Assembly (NCBI GenBank): GCA_937891595.1
Contig: CALATF010000017.1
Location: forward strand, 1 to 16,993
Source of the DNA: an uncultured Clostridia bacterium
GTDB lineage: Bacteria > Bacillota > Clostridia > Christensenellales > UBA1242
Length of the DNA: 16,993 bases
Reading direction: 5' to 3'
This document shows positions 1 through 6,945 of the stretch, in pieces. Made by a program: the position numbers and the translations under genes. Position 1 is the first letter of the stretch. Each line of letters opens with the position of its first letter. The notes beneath the pieces were generated by a model. It was not told where the DNA came from. It ran no database searches and was given only the letters and a program-made list of their open reading frames with translations.

Positions 1-58
1 GTAGAGTGTAGGGTGTAGAGTGTAGGGTGTAGAGTGTAGAGTGTAGGGTGTAGTGTAG
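1..58. repeat. Heptamer microsatellite GTGTAGR at the window edge
   Basis: Seen directly: starting with a partial unit at 1-5, six full copies of GTGTAGG or GTGTAGA follow at 6-47, then two shortened units at 48-53 and 54-58. On the minus strand it reads YCTACAC, which has no stop in any frame, so subunit B stays open through it as a 7-residue peptide repeat (TLHSTxY). The array touches the first base, so its true length is unknown. It begins exactly where similarity of the overlapping gene to V-ATPase subunit B is lost. It is either a genuine short tandem repeat or a repeat that terminated the assembly. Confidence 0.9.
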
Positions 59-265
59 TTTTGAAGTTGAAAGTTTTAAACCATGAGAACTTTCAAATAA
101 TTGAACAAGTGCTTTGCCTTTTGAAGCTTCTAGTACTTTACCACGCCTAATCTCCCCATTTGCCTGAACAATTTCTACAAGTTCATCATACTTTACATTT
201 TCAACATTTTCTACAAGCATTAAAGGTCCAACAACTTCTTTAATTGTTTTATATTCTTTTATCAT
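1..265 (-). CDS. ntpB: V-type ATPase subunit B, N-terminal fragment running into a tandem repeat
   Basis: Subunit B is the non-catalytic nucleotide-binding partner of subunit A in the A3B3 head of the V1 sector. Translation from ATG at 263-265 starts MIKEYKTIKEVVGPLM and continues through NGEIRRGKVLE, which is characteristic of the family's N-terminal beta-barrel. It stays family-like to about residue 69 (GLKLSTSK). From residue 70 the expected VRFLG-type continuation is replaced by TLHSTLY/TLHSTPY repeats encoded by the heptamer array at 1-58. The frame remains open to the window edge for 88 codons, compared with about 460 aa for the family. The start lies 3 nt after the ntpA stop, and its ribosome binding site lies inside the last ntpA codons. 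The call as subunit B is near certain. Whether the gene is broken or the assembly is wrong cannot be decided here. Confidence 0.85.
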   Translation of the reverse strand, partial: MIKEYKTIKEVVGPLMLVENVENVKYDELVEIVQANGEIRRGKVLEASKGKALVQLFESSHGLKLSTSKLHYTLHSTLYTLHSTPYTL

Positions 266-268
266 TGT

Positions 269-2035
269 TTAGACCTCCTCTGCTTTAATTGTCATATCTT
301 TAAATTTTTTAATAAGCTCTTTTGAAATAGCATCAAATTCACTTAAATTATCTTCGTTAATAAACTTAGCACGACTTATTTTTTCTTTTGTGTCAAGGTT
401 CAAAATTTCCCTAATACCTACACCTTGTTTTAAGTATTCTTGAGACAATTTATAATAATCATAAATAAGTTTTAACATTTTAAATTGTTTTTGAATTGAA
501 GTGTAAGTATCTACTTCATGGAAAGCATTTTGATGCAAGAAATCTTCCCTTATCATTTTTGCAGTTTCCATGGTTATTCTGTCTTCATAAGACAATGAAT
601 CTGAACCAACAAGTCTTACAATTTCAAGAAGTTCATTTTCTTCTTGTAAAATTGTAGATACAAATTGTCTTATTTCACTAAACTTTGTAGCAACATTATC
701 TACAAACCAGTTTTTAAGTTTATCATCATATAAGGAATAACTTACCAACCAGTCGATAGCTGGGAAATGTCTTTTATAAGCAAGATTATAGCTTAACCCC
801 CAGAAAACTTTAACAATTCTTAAAGTTGCTTGGCTAACTGGCTCAGACATATCACCTCCTGGAGGAGAAACTGCACCGATAGCTGTAACAGAACCTGTCC
901 TATTCTTTTTAGAAGATAATGTTTTAACAATACCTGCCCTTTCATAGAATTCTGCCAAGCGACTTGATAAATAAGCAGGATAACCTTCTTCACCTGGCAT
1001 TTCTTCAAGTCTACCACTCATTTCTCTTAAAGCTTCAGCCCAACGAGAAGTAGAGTCTGCCATAATTGCAACATTATATCCCATGTCTCTAAAATATTCA
1101 GCGATAGTAATACCTGTATAAATTGAAGCCTCACGAGCAGCAACTGGCATATCTGAAGTATTTGCAATAAGAACAGTTCTTTTCATTAATGGTTGTTTTG
1201 TTTTTGGGTCTAACAAATTTGGAAATTCATTTAAAACGTCTGTCATTTCATTTCCGCGTTCACCGCAACCAACATAAACAATAATATCTGCATCAGCCCA
1301 TTTAGCAAGCTGATGTTGAACAACTGTTTTTCCGCTTCCAAATGGACCCGGAACAGCAGCCACACCACCACGAGCTATAGGGAATAATGTATCAATTACT
1401 CTTTGTCCAGTAATCATAGGTTTATCTGGGGTAAGTTTTTTATAATATGGTCTACCCTTTCTTACTGGCCATTTTTGAAGCATACAAACGTTTACTACTT
1501 TACCTTCATTTGAAATAGTAGCAACTGTTTGAGTTATATTATAATCGCCTTCTTCAATACTTTCTACTGTACCGCTAACACCAAAAGGCACTAAGATTTT
1601 ATGTTTTACAGCTATAGTTTCTTCAACATAACCAAGTTCGTCACCAGCTGAAACATTGTCACCTTTTTTAGCAGTAGGAATAAAGTGCCAAATTTTTTCA
1701 TGGTCTAAATTTGTAACGTTAATACCTCTACAAATTTTATCTCCATATTGCTCTTTTATTCTTGTTAAAGGACGTTGAATACCATCATAAATACCTTCTA
1801 TTAAACCAGGAGCTAGTTCAACAGACAAAGGTTCGTTAGTTGAAACGACTTTGTCGCCAGGCCCCAACCCGCCTGTTTCTTCGTAAACTTGAACAGAGGC
1901 TTTATCTCCTCGCATTTCAATTATTTCACCTATAAGACCTTTTTCGCCGATACGAACAACGTCAAACATTTTTGCATCTTGCATGTTTTCAACTACTATT
2001 AAAGGTCCTGCTACTTTAATTACTTTTCCTTCCAT
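269..2035 (-). CDS. ntpA: V-type ATP synthase/ATPase catalytic subunit A
   Basis: This is the catalytic subunit of the cytoplasmic V1 head. It hydrolyses (or synthesises) ATP and drives the rotor that pumps cations. The 588-aa length is normal for the family. In order, it has the N-terminal beta-barrel (about 1-70), the V-type-specific insertion (about 115-190), a Walker A loop GPFGSGKT at 230-237, GCGERGNE at 257-263 carrying the catalytic Glu region, and the alpha/beta signature PPGGDMSEPV at 391-400. No key residue is missing. It starts at ATG 2033-2035, with GAGGAG nine nt upstream (2045-2050) inside the end of the F-subunit gene, 3 nt away. Its own last codons in turn supply the GAGGAGGT for ntpB. 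This suggests translational coupling that keeps A and B in equal amounts. Confidence 0.98.
   Translation of the reverse strand: MEGKVIKVAGPLIVVENMQDAKMFDVVRIGEKGLIGEIIEMRGDKASVQVYEETGGLGPGDKVVSTNEPLSVELAPGLIEGIYDGIQRPLTRIKEQYGDKICRGINVTNLDHEKIWHFIPTAKKGDNVSAGDELGYVEETIAVKHKILVPFGVSGTVESIEEGDYNITQTVATISNEGKVVNVCMLQKWPVRKGRPYYKKLTPDKPMITGQRVIDTLFPIARGGVAAVPGPFGSGKTVVQHQLAKWADADIIVYVGCGERGNEMTDVLNEFPNLLDPKTKQPLMKRTVLIANTSDMPVAAREASIYTGITIAEYFRDMGYNVAIMADSTSRWAEALREMSGRLEEMPGEEGYPAYLSSRLAEFYERAGIVKTLSSKKNRTGSVTAIGAVSPPGGDMSEPVSQATLRIVKVFWGLSYNLAYKRHFPAIDWLVSYSLYDDKLKNWFVDNVATKFSEIRQFVSTILQEENELLEIVRLVGSDSLSYEDRITMETAKMIREDFLHQNAFHEVDTYTSIQKQFKMLKLIYDYYKLSQEYLKQGVGIREILNLDTKEKISRAKFINEDNLSEFDAISKELIKKFKDMTIKAEEV
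273..280 (-). promoter_or_regulatory. Ribosome binding site of ntpB inside the ntpA end
   Basis: GAGGAGGT is formed by the codons for the last residues of subunit A (AEEV) and lies 7 nt before the ntpB ATG. It is a near-perfect Shine-Dalgarno sequence, and it fixes the ntpB start. Placing it inside the upstream coding region is consistent with coupled translation of A and B. Confidence 0.8.
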
Positions 2036-2038
2036 GTT

Positions 2039-2365
2039 TTAATTCTCCTCGTTCATTAATATATTAACACCTAAAGCCTGTTCTACACTACTATTAATCT
2101 TTTTAAGTGCATAATCACTTTTTTCTGTGCCACTTGGAATAACCAGTACAACTGGATAAGCCGTTAAATAAGTATCTTTTATAATATCTTCCACGTAAGG
2201 TGCAAAGTTATCGGTTATTAAAATAACCTTATAACTAGCAATGGCTCTATTTAAAGCAGTTCTTGCAGATTGCTCATTGTCTACCCCAAATATGTCACAA
2301 CCTACAGCTCTAAAAGCCAAAATGCTATCTTTACTACCTATAACTGCAATACTTTCCTTGTCCAC
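2039..2365 (-). CDS. ntpG: V-type ATPase subunit F (central stalk)
   Basis: This small central-stalk subunit sits with subunit D at the bottom of the A3B3 head and couples it to the rotor; in Enterococcus hirae the equivalent gene is called ntpG. The 108-aa length matches the family. The N-terminal beta strand IAVIGSKDSILAF followed by the G-DIFGV segment is typical of the V/A-type F Rossmann-like fold, and ITDNFAPYVEDII and PVVLVIP fit the core strands. It starts with GTG (2363-2365), 3 nt after the stop of the C-subunit gene, with GGAG about 9 nt upstream. The gene precedes ntpA by 3 nt. Identification rests on both motif resemblance and its fixed place between C and A. Confidence 0.93.
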   Translation of the reverse strand: MDKESIAVIGSKDSILAFRAVGCDIFGVDNEQSARTALNRAIASYKVILITDNFAPYVEDIIKDTYLTAYPVVLVIPSGTEKSDYALKKINSSVEQALGVNILMNEEN

Positions 2366-2368
2366 TAC

Positions 2369-3337
2369 CTACCACTCCAAAAATCTTTTTTTAATTTCTT
2401 TTGATAAATTGTTATTTTGATAAGACATAATAAGTCTTACGTTTTTAATTTGAGCTTCGCGTTCAAAACAATATAAAGCAAAAGGGGTAAGACTATCATT
2501 ATCGTATTTTCTAGGTAATAACATAGAAAATACAAAATTATTTTTCAATATTTCAAACCTAACAAAAGCCTCTTTATTATCATCCATTAAAGCTATTTCA
2601 ACAAACTTTTTAACAACATTATTCTTAATTTCTGATAATACACTATTATCTTTATTAAATACCTTTAAAAGGTTATCTTCTGTTAAAAAACCACCTTTTA
2701 ATAGTTGTTGTTGCATGATAAAAACATTATTACTACGCATAGCAATAGAAATATTTTCTATTGAAATATAAATGTTTACAATTTCGTTAATTAATTTACT
2801 TTTTTTAGACATATCAAGTAAATTTTTATACAAATATGTCTTAAAAATTAAATCAATTTCATAACCCATATTTAAATTTTTTACTGATAATTCTTGAAAA
2901 TCTTTCAAACAATTTTCAATAAAAGGGTTATTAAAAGCTTCAAATCTTTTTGAACTTATTAAATCTTTTATTTTAGAAATTTCATACAACCCTTCTACTT
3001 CTACAAAATCAATTTCATCTTGGTTTAACACTATAGCTTTGCATACACCTGCAATATTACTATAATCGTAAGGTAACAAAAATAAATTTGTAAGTTCTTC
3101 TGAAGGACTTTCTTCTTTAATAAAATTCAAAAGTTTTTTTGTTTCAAAAGTTGTTAATTCTTCTATTTCAAAAGGAGAATCTATAGTTAAACCACTACCA
3201 AATGCAGTTTCTTGTAAAATATTTAAAGCTTCTATATTAGACTTAGCTTCAATCATTCTATTAAAGCAGTCTTTAGTTATAAGCTTAGTAGATAAAGCAC
3301 TTACAACACCATTTGCATATAAATAACTTTTACCCAA
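2369..3337 (-). CDS. ntpC: V-type ATPase subunit C (connector, AC39 family)
   Basis: This subunit is the socket linking the central stalk (D/F) to the membrane rotor ring of subunit K; it is homologous to eukaryotic subunit d (vATP-synt_AC39). The 322 aa are largely helical, with no signal peptide or membrane segment, and the length is close to the usual 330-350. The YLYANGVVSALSTKL start and the LLPYDYSNIAGVCKAIVLN stretch (around residue 87-105) are typical of the family. The start is TTG at 3335-3337. A perfect AGGAGG (3346-3351) stands 8 nt upstream, which makes this rare start convincing. The gene ends 3 nt before the F-subunit GTG and lies 23 nt after the E-subunit stop. Confidence 0.93.
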   Translation of the reverse strand: MGKSYLYANGVVSALSTKLITKDCFNRMIEAKSNIEALNILQETAFGSGLTIDSPFEIEELTTFETKKLLNFIKEESPSEELTNLFLLPYDYSNIAGVCKAIVLNQDEIDFVEVEGLYEISKIKDLISSKRFEAFNNPFIENCLKDFQELSVKNLNMGYEIDLIFKTYLYKNLLDMSKKSKLINEIVNIYISIENISIAMRSNNVFIMQQQLLKGGFLTEDNLLKVFNKDNSVLSEIKNNVVKKFVEIALMDDNKEAFVRFEILKNNFVFSMLLPRKYDNDSLTPFALYCFEREAQIKNVRLIMSYQNNNLSKEIKKRFLEW

Positions 3338-3345
3338 CTTGTTAT

Positions 3346-3351
3346 CCTCCT
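3346..3351 (-). promoter_or_regulatory. Ribosome binding site that fixes the TTG start of ntpC
   Basis: A perfect AGGAGG lies 8 nt before TTG 3335-3337. Position and strength decide the start, because the encoded N-terminus then matches the family and no ATG is better placed. Confidence 0.8.
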
Positions 3352-3360
3352 TTTTATAAA

Positions 3361-3930
3361 TTAATTAAACAAAATTTCATGTATTTCTGCTTGATTTTGT
3401 TCAAAAGCATCTGAAATTAATTGTTCAAATAATAAATTTTTATCACATGTTTGGCTTACTAAAATCATACCATACTGATTTTCGTTTGCATTTTTAGTAA
3501 CTGATAAATTTAACTTTGAAACAATTTCAAGTGATTCAATATCTTTTTTTGTAACATTTTTAATATTAAATAATATAGTTTCATCTTTACTTGCATTTGC
3601 TTTTAAAAGCTTTTCTACCAAAGCTAGCATATCTTCTTTATTTAATTGCAATAAAGTATTGAGGGCTTGATTTTTTAAGTCCTTTAATACTTCTTGTTTT
3701 TTATTTAATATAATTTTATTTCCTTCAATTTTAGCAAGTGTAGCATATCTATCGCTAAGTTGTTTAGAAGCTTCCTCTAGTTTTATTGTAACTTCTTTGC
3801 TTTTTTCATCAGCAAAGATATTAATATCTTCGTTAATTTTATTAACTTTTTCATTAGCTTCGTTAATAATCTCACTTGCCTTTAATTGTGCATCGCTTAA
3901 AATGCGATTAACAATTACGTCTCCCTGCAT
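3361..3930 (-). CDS. ntpE: V-type ATPase subunit E (peripheral stalk)
   Basis: Subunit E is one of the two stator subunits. Its N-terminal helix pairs with the H/G subunit (6398-6703 here), and its C-terminal globular domain binds the top of subunit B. The 189 aa show this layout: residues 1-100 are a charged helix rich in Ala, Glu, Lys and Asn with coiled-coil character (ILSDAQLKASEIINEANEKV), and residues 100-189 are a compact alpha/beta domain ending in the LLFEQLISDAFEQN segment. It starts at ATG 3928-3930; upstream is a modest AAAGGA sequence. It lies 45 nt after ntpK and 23 nt before ntpC. The sequence is divergent, as usual for this subunit, so operon position adds much to the call. 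Confidence 0.9.
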   Translation of the reverse strand: MQGDVIVNRILSDAQLKASEIINEANEKVNKINEDINIFADEKSKEVTIKLEEASKQLSDRYATLAKIEGNKIILNKKQEVLKDLKNQALNTLLQLNKEDMLALVEKLLKANASKDETILFNIKNVTKKDIESLEIVSKLNLSVTKNANENQYGMILVSQTCDKNLLFEQLISDAFEQNQAEIHEILFN

Positions 3931-3975
3931 ATATCTACTTTCCTTTTACTAATGAATTAAATTATATTTTTAACT

Positions 3976-4419
3976 TTAAGCAATAAGTAAAAGAGAAATA
4001 ACTAAAGCTAAAATAGCGTATGTTTCAACCATAGCTGGGAACAAAATAAGCTTTCCTGAAAGAGATTCTTTTTTAGCAACAGCATGAATACAACTTGCTG
4101 CAGTTGAACCTTGATGTTTTGCAGAAATTAAACCTACTATAGCAAGTGGCAATGAAGCAAAGAAAACTTGTAAACCTTGAGCTACAGTCATACCAGCTGC
4201 ACAGCTACTCATAGCAATAATACCAAAAACAAAACCATAAATACCTTGTGTTGCTGGTAAAACAACTAGCACCAAAGCTTTGCTAAATTTTTTAGGGTCT
4301 TCAGATAAAATTCCTGCAGCAGCTTGACCAGTCTTTTTAAGACCCATAGCTGAACCCACGCCACAAAGCAACACACATAAACTAACTCCTAATAAACCAA
4401 AAAAATATCCCCATTCCAT
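3976..4419 (-). CDS. ntpK: V-type Na+-ATPase rotor subunit K (proteolipid)
   Basis: This is the membrane rotor subunit that carries the transported ion; ten or so copies form the ring. The 147 aa form two fused hairpins, with four hydrophobic segments near 4-26, 47-72, 78-100 and 124-146. The carboxylate is kept only in the second hairpin (VET, Glu132), while the first has Gln58 at the comparable place, as in Enterococcus hirae NtpK. All five side chains that hold Na+ in the E. hirae ring (Leu61, Thr64, Gln65, Gln110, Glu139) are present here at Leu54, Thr57, Gln58, Gln103 and Glu132, a constant offset of 7. This indicates Na+ coupling over H+. The ATG at 4417-4419 has AAGGAGG upstream. Confidence 0.97.
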   Translation of the reverse strand: MEWGYFFGLLGVSLCVLLCGVGSAMGLKKTGQAAAGILSEDPKKFSKALVLVVLPATQGIYGFVFGIIAMSSCAAGMTVAQGLQVFFASLPLAIVGLISAKHQGSTAASCIHAVAKKESLSGKLILFPAMVETYAILALVISLLLIA

Positions 4420-4450
4420 AATAAATTTTTCCTCCTTATATTTATTTTAA

Positions 4451-6379
4451 TTATTTAATGAGATTAACATATGAAAAGTTTGTACCAAAAGGAACAAATA
4501 ACTCTCCTTCACCTTCATAGAACCTTGAAAAGAATTCAATATATTGAAGTCTTGCAACGTGGATGTAAGCACCAAGAGCCCCCATTGCAAGATTGAAAGA
4601 GTGACCTATAGCTAAAATTATCGCTCCAGCAATAAACGTTACCGGACTAGTTAAAAAACCTGAAGCTAAGTCGTTAACAATACTACCTATAATTGCACCG
4701 CTTAACATTAAACCAAAAAGTCTTGCATAACTTAAAATATCTGAAAACAAATTGATAATTCCGTAAAGAGAACCAAAACTTTTCGACAATCTTTCAAACC
4801 CTTTATTCATTAAGAATGCACCTATAACGCTAATTACAACACCTGAAATAGCAATCACTAAACCTATTGTTCCAAAACCTACATAAATATTCATAAAGTC
4901 TAAAACAAACAATACTAAGCCTATAAAGAAAATATCCCAAGCAAAGCAACTACAAATAGCTTCAAAAACTTTTTTCCTTTTAATTAAAAGCAATCCTTTT
5001 AACAAAAATGAAACCATTATTTGAACAATACCAGCTCCCAAACAAGCTATTAATAATGTAGTAACATTTTCAATAGGGTTTGGTAACGTAGCCTGAGGAA
5101 TGTACTGCCAGTTTTCGTGAGCAAGCCCAAAGAAACTACCAAATAAAACACCAAAGACTATAGTGAACAAACCACCTATTCCTATTACATTCATTAATTG
5201 CTTAAACCCGGTTTGCCTTTTTTGTTTTAAAGCCATTCCAAAGCCAAACAATGTTAAAATAATTCCATAACCGATGTCTGCCATTACAAACCCAAAGAAA
5301 ATAGAGAAAAATAAAGCTAAAATTGCATTTGGATCAAACTCTCTGTAATGAGGAGCGGAATACATATTTGTAACAAACTCAAATTGCCTAATAACTGCAT
5401 TGTTTTTAGTTATTGTTGGTGGCATTTCGTTTTTAGGTACTTCTACAAATTCATACTCAACACTATCGCTTAAAGTTTTTAATGTTTTATCTACTACGTT
5501 TAATTTATCTTTTGGCAAATACGCTTCAAGTAAAAATACTTTTGAAGTGCTTCTAAACTTATTTTCAGCATCTTCTTTATCCATACAGAAAGACAAATAA
5601 TCATAAAGAATTTTTAGGTCTTTTAATTTTTCTTTATATTCACAAAAACTTTTTAAAGTTAAATCTTCTTCTTTTTCAATTTCTTTAATAGTTTTTTCGC
5701 ATTCTCTTATTGCTTGCGAAGCATTGCTATCTAAATTAAAATTAGCAGAAACAAAACCTAATTCGTTAAGTTTTTTAGTTACTTTAAAACTTTCTTCAGT
5801 ATGAACAAAAACCTTTACAATTTTTTCTTCATTACCTACCGTTTCACAATAAGTTAACTGACATGTTTTTACAAATTCTTTAAACTCTTTACTACCATTA
5901 GGCAATATGCCTAGTAGTATGTTTGCATGTTTTGTATTTTTAAAATCGTTAAAGTTTTCTTTAAGTTCTATATAAGGCAATAACTGGTTAATTTTATTTT
6001 CTTGATTAATCTTTTCTTTATTTAAGTCATTTAATTTATTAATCAATTCTTCTACTTTATCAAGAATAATTTCTATTTCTTGTTTTTGGCTAATAATACT
6101 TTTAAAATCGTTAATATTAACATCTACAATTTTATCAACTTTTTCTTTTTTGTTTAATTTTTCAATTTGTTCTTCGATTACTGAAATAGACTTTTCTATT
6201 CTGCTTCTATATTTTTCTAGGCTAGAAAAAGCAATGTCATCATAAAAATTTTGCGTATTTTCAATTTCTTCTACTTTTTTAAGTTGTATTTGGCGAGTGT
6301 CAAATAAAGCATCAAGAATTTTTTGCTTTTCTGCCCTAATACCATACAACTTTAATTTTAGCATTTCGACTATTGCCAT
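4451..6379 (-). CDS. ntpI: V-type ATPase subunit I (membrane stator, 116-kDa subunit a family)
   Basis: Subunit I forms the two half-channels beside the K ring and anchors the peripheral stalk. The 642 aa divide as expected. Residues 1-345 are a cytoplasmic, highly charged region with long coiled coils (about 55-135 and 220-265). Residues 350-615 hold seven or eight hydrophobic segments. Hallmarks include FGFVMADIGYG (362-372), the essential arginine of the last helices in SYARLFG (Arg553) and the terminal GHSFNLAMGALGAYIH (592-607). The length is close to the usual 650. It starts at ATG 6377-6379 with GAAGGA upstream. The gene is 18 nt after the H subunit and 31 nt before K. It appears complete, with no missing functional residue. 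Confidence 0.97.
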   Translation of the reverse strand: MAIVEMLKLKLYGIRAEKQKILDALFDTRQIQLKKVEEIENTQNFYDDIAFSSLEKYRSRIEKSISVIEEQIEKLNKKEKVDKIVDVNINDFKSIISQKQEIEIILDKVEELINKLNDLNKEKINQENKINQLLPYIELKENFNDFKNTKHANILLGILPNGSKEFKEFVKTCQLTYCETVGNEEKIVKVFVHTEESFKVTKKLNELGFVSANFNLDSNASQAIRECEKTIKEIEKEEDLTLKSFCEYKEKLKDLKILYDYLSFCMDKEDAENKFRSTSKVFLLEAYLPKDKLNVVDKTLKTLSDSVEYEFVEVPKNEMPPTITKNNAVIRQFEFVTNMYSAPHYREFDPNAILALFFSIFFGFVMADIGYGIILTLFGFGMALKQKRQTGFKQLMNVIGIGGLFTIVFGVLFGSFFGLAHENWQYIPQATLPNPIENVTTLLIACLGAGIVQIMVSFLLKGLLLIKRKKVFEAICSCFAWDIFFIGLVLFVLDFMNIYVGFGTIGLVIAISGVVISVIGAFLMNKGFERLSKSFGSLYGIINLFSDILSYARLFGLMLSGAIIGSIVNDLASGFLTSPVTFIAGAIILAIGHSFNLAMGALGAYIHVARLQYIEFFSRFYEGEGELFVPFGTNFSYVNLIK

Positions 6380-6397
6380 AACTTTCCTTCTTATTTT

Positions 6398-6703
6398 TTA
6401 TATTTTTTGTAATAAAATTTTAATTGCGTTGTCAAAATTTAATTTTGCACTGCTTGCAATTCTATCCGCTTGTTCGTAATAAGAATTAAGATTTTCTTCA
6501 AACTCTCTAATAGATTTATTTTCAAATTCAGCTATCTGATTTTTTAATATTTGCTTTGAAGCTTCTACTAAACCATTCTTTTCTTTATCGCTTTTAGCTT
6601 CGGCATCTGCTACTTTTTTTAAAGCTTGCTCTTTAGCTTGTTGTTGAATATTTTCAGCTTCTGTTTCTGCCTTTAAAATAGACTCGATAACTTTGTTCTT
6701 CAT
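6398..6703 (-). CDS. ntpF: V-type ATPase subunit H/G (peripheral stalk helix)
   Basis: This is a short coiled-coil protein that pairs with subunit E to form the peripheral stator. It is the first gene of the operon, as ntpF is in Enterococcus hirae; archaeal nomenclature calls it subunit H, eukaryotic G. The 101 aa are almost entirely one predicted helix. Residues 1-60 are rich in Ala, Glu, Lys and Gln with AEAKSDKEKNG-type heptads (ILKAETEAENIQQQAKEQAL), followed by an acidic-basic helix to about 98. There is no membrane segment. It starts at ATG 6701-6703, with AAAGGG about 9 nt upstream. The sequence is low in complexity, so the assignment depends on length, helicity and position directly upstream of ntpI. 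Confidence 0.85.
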   Translation of the reverse strand: MKNKVIESILKAETEAENIQQQAKEQALKKVADAEAKSDKEKNGLVEASKQILKNQIAEFENKSIREFEENLNSYYEQADRIASSAKLNFDNAIKILLQKI

Positions 6704-6768
6704 ACTCTACCCTTTATTAAAAAATATCAAAAATAAATTTTACGTTTATAAAACACTAATATAAATAT

Positions 6769-6797
6769 ATTGTATAAATTATTAAAAAAAATATCAA
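6769..6797 (-). promoter_or_regulatory. Probable sigma-A promoter of the V-ATPase operon
   Basis: On the minus strand TTGATA (6792-6797) and TACAAT (6769-6774) are separated by exactly 17 bp, and each matches the sigma-A consensus at 5 of 6 positions. The start point would lie near 6762, giving a leader of about 60 nt before the first gene. No attenuator or riboswitch fold is seen in that leader. In such AT-rich DNA chance matches are common, but position and spacing are right. Confidence 0.55.
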
Positions 6798-6869
6798 GTA
6801 AAAATAACAATTAAAAGTTGTCTATTTAACCTATTTGAACAAAAAAAAATAATATTTTAAATTTTATAC

Positions 6870-6898
6870 TTTACATATTTTTTATTTTATTCTATAAC
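6870..6898 (+). promoter_or_regulatory. Probable sigma-A promoter of the UPF0316 gene
   Basis: TTTACA (6870-6875) and TATAAC (6893-6898) are 17 bp apart, and each has 5 of 6 consensus bases. The predicted start near 6905 leaves a 40-nt leader with AAAGGAG ending at 6935, ten nt before the ATG. It is divergent from the V-ATPase promoter, about 75 bp away. Confidence 0.55.
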
Positions 6899-6945
6899 CT
6901 AACTATAAACAACACTTAACAAATGATAAAAGGAGAAATTTTTAT

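Noticed and set aside
1..58. Heptamer array as a telomere or CRISPR array
   Set aside because: The unit is 7 bp with no spacers, so it is not CRISPR. The G/T-rich strand is telomere-like only superficially; the surrounding genes are plainly bacterial, so an assembly edge at a microsatellite is more likely.
269..2035. F-type or flagellar/secretion ATPase identity for the A subunit
   Set aside because: The V-type-specific insertion of about 75 residues before the P-loop, the 588-aa length and the V-type gene order exclude F1 beta and FliI/type III ATPases.
6704..6840. Riboswitch or attenuator in the V-ATPase leader
   Set aside because: The roughly 60-nt leader is almost entirely A/T and shows no stable stem or conserved aptamer core.
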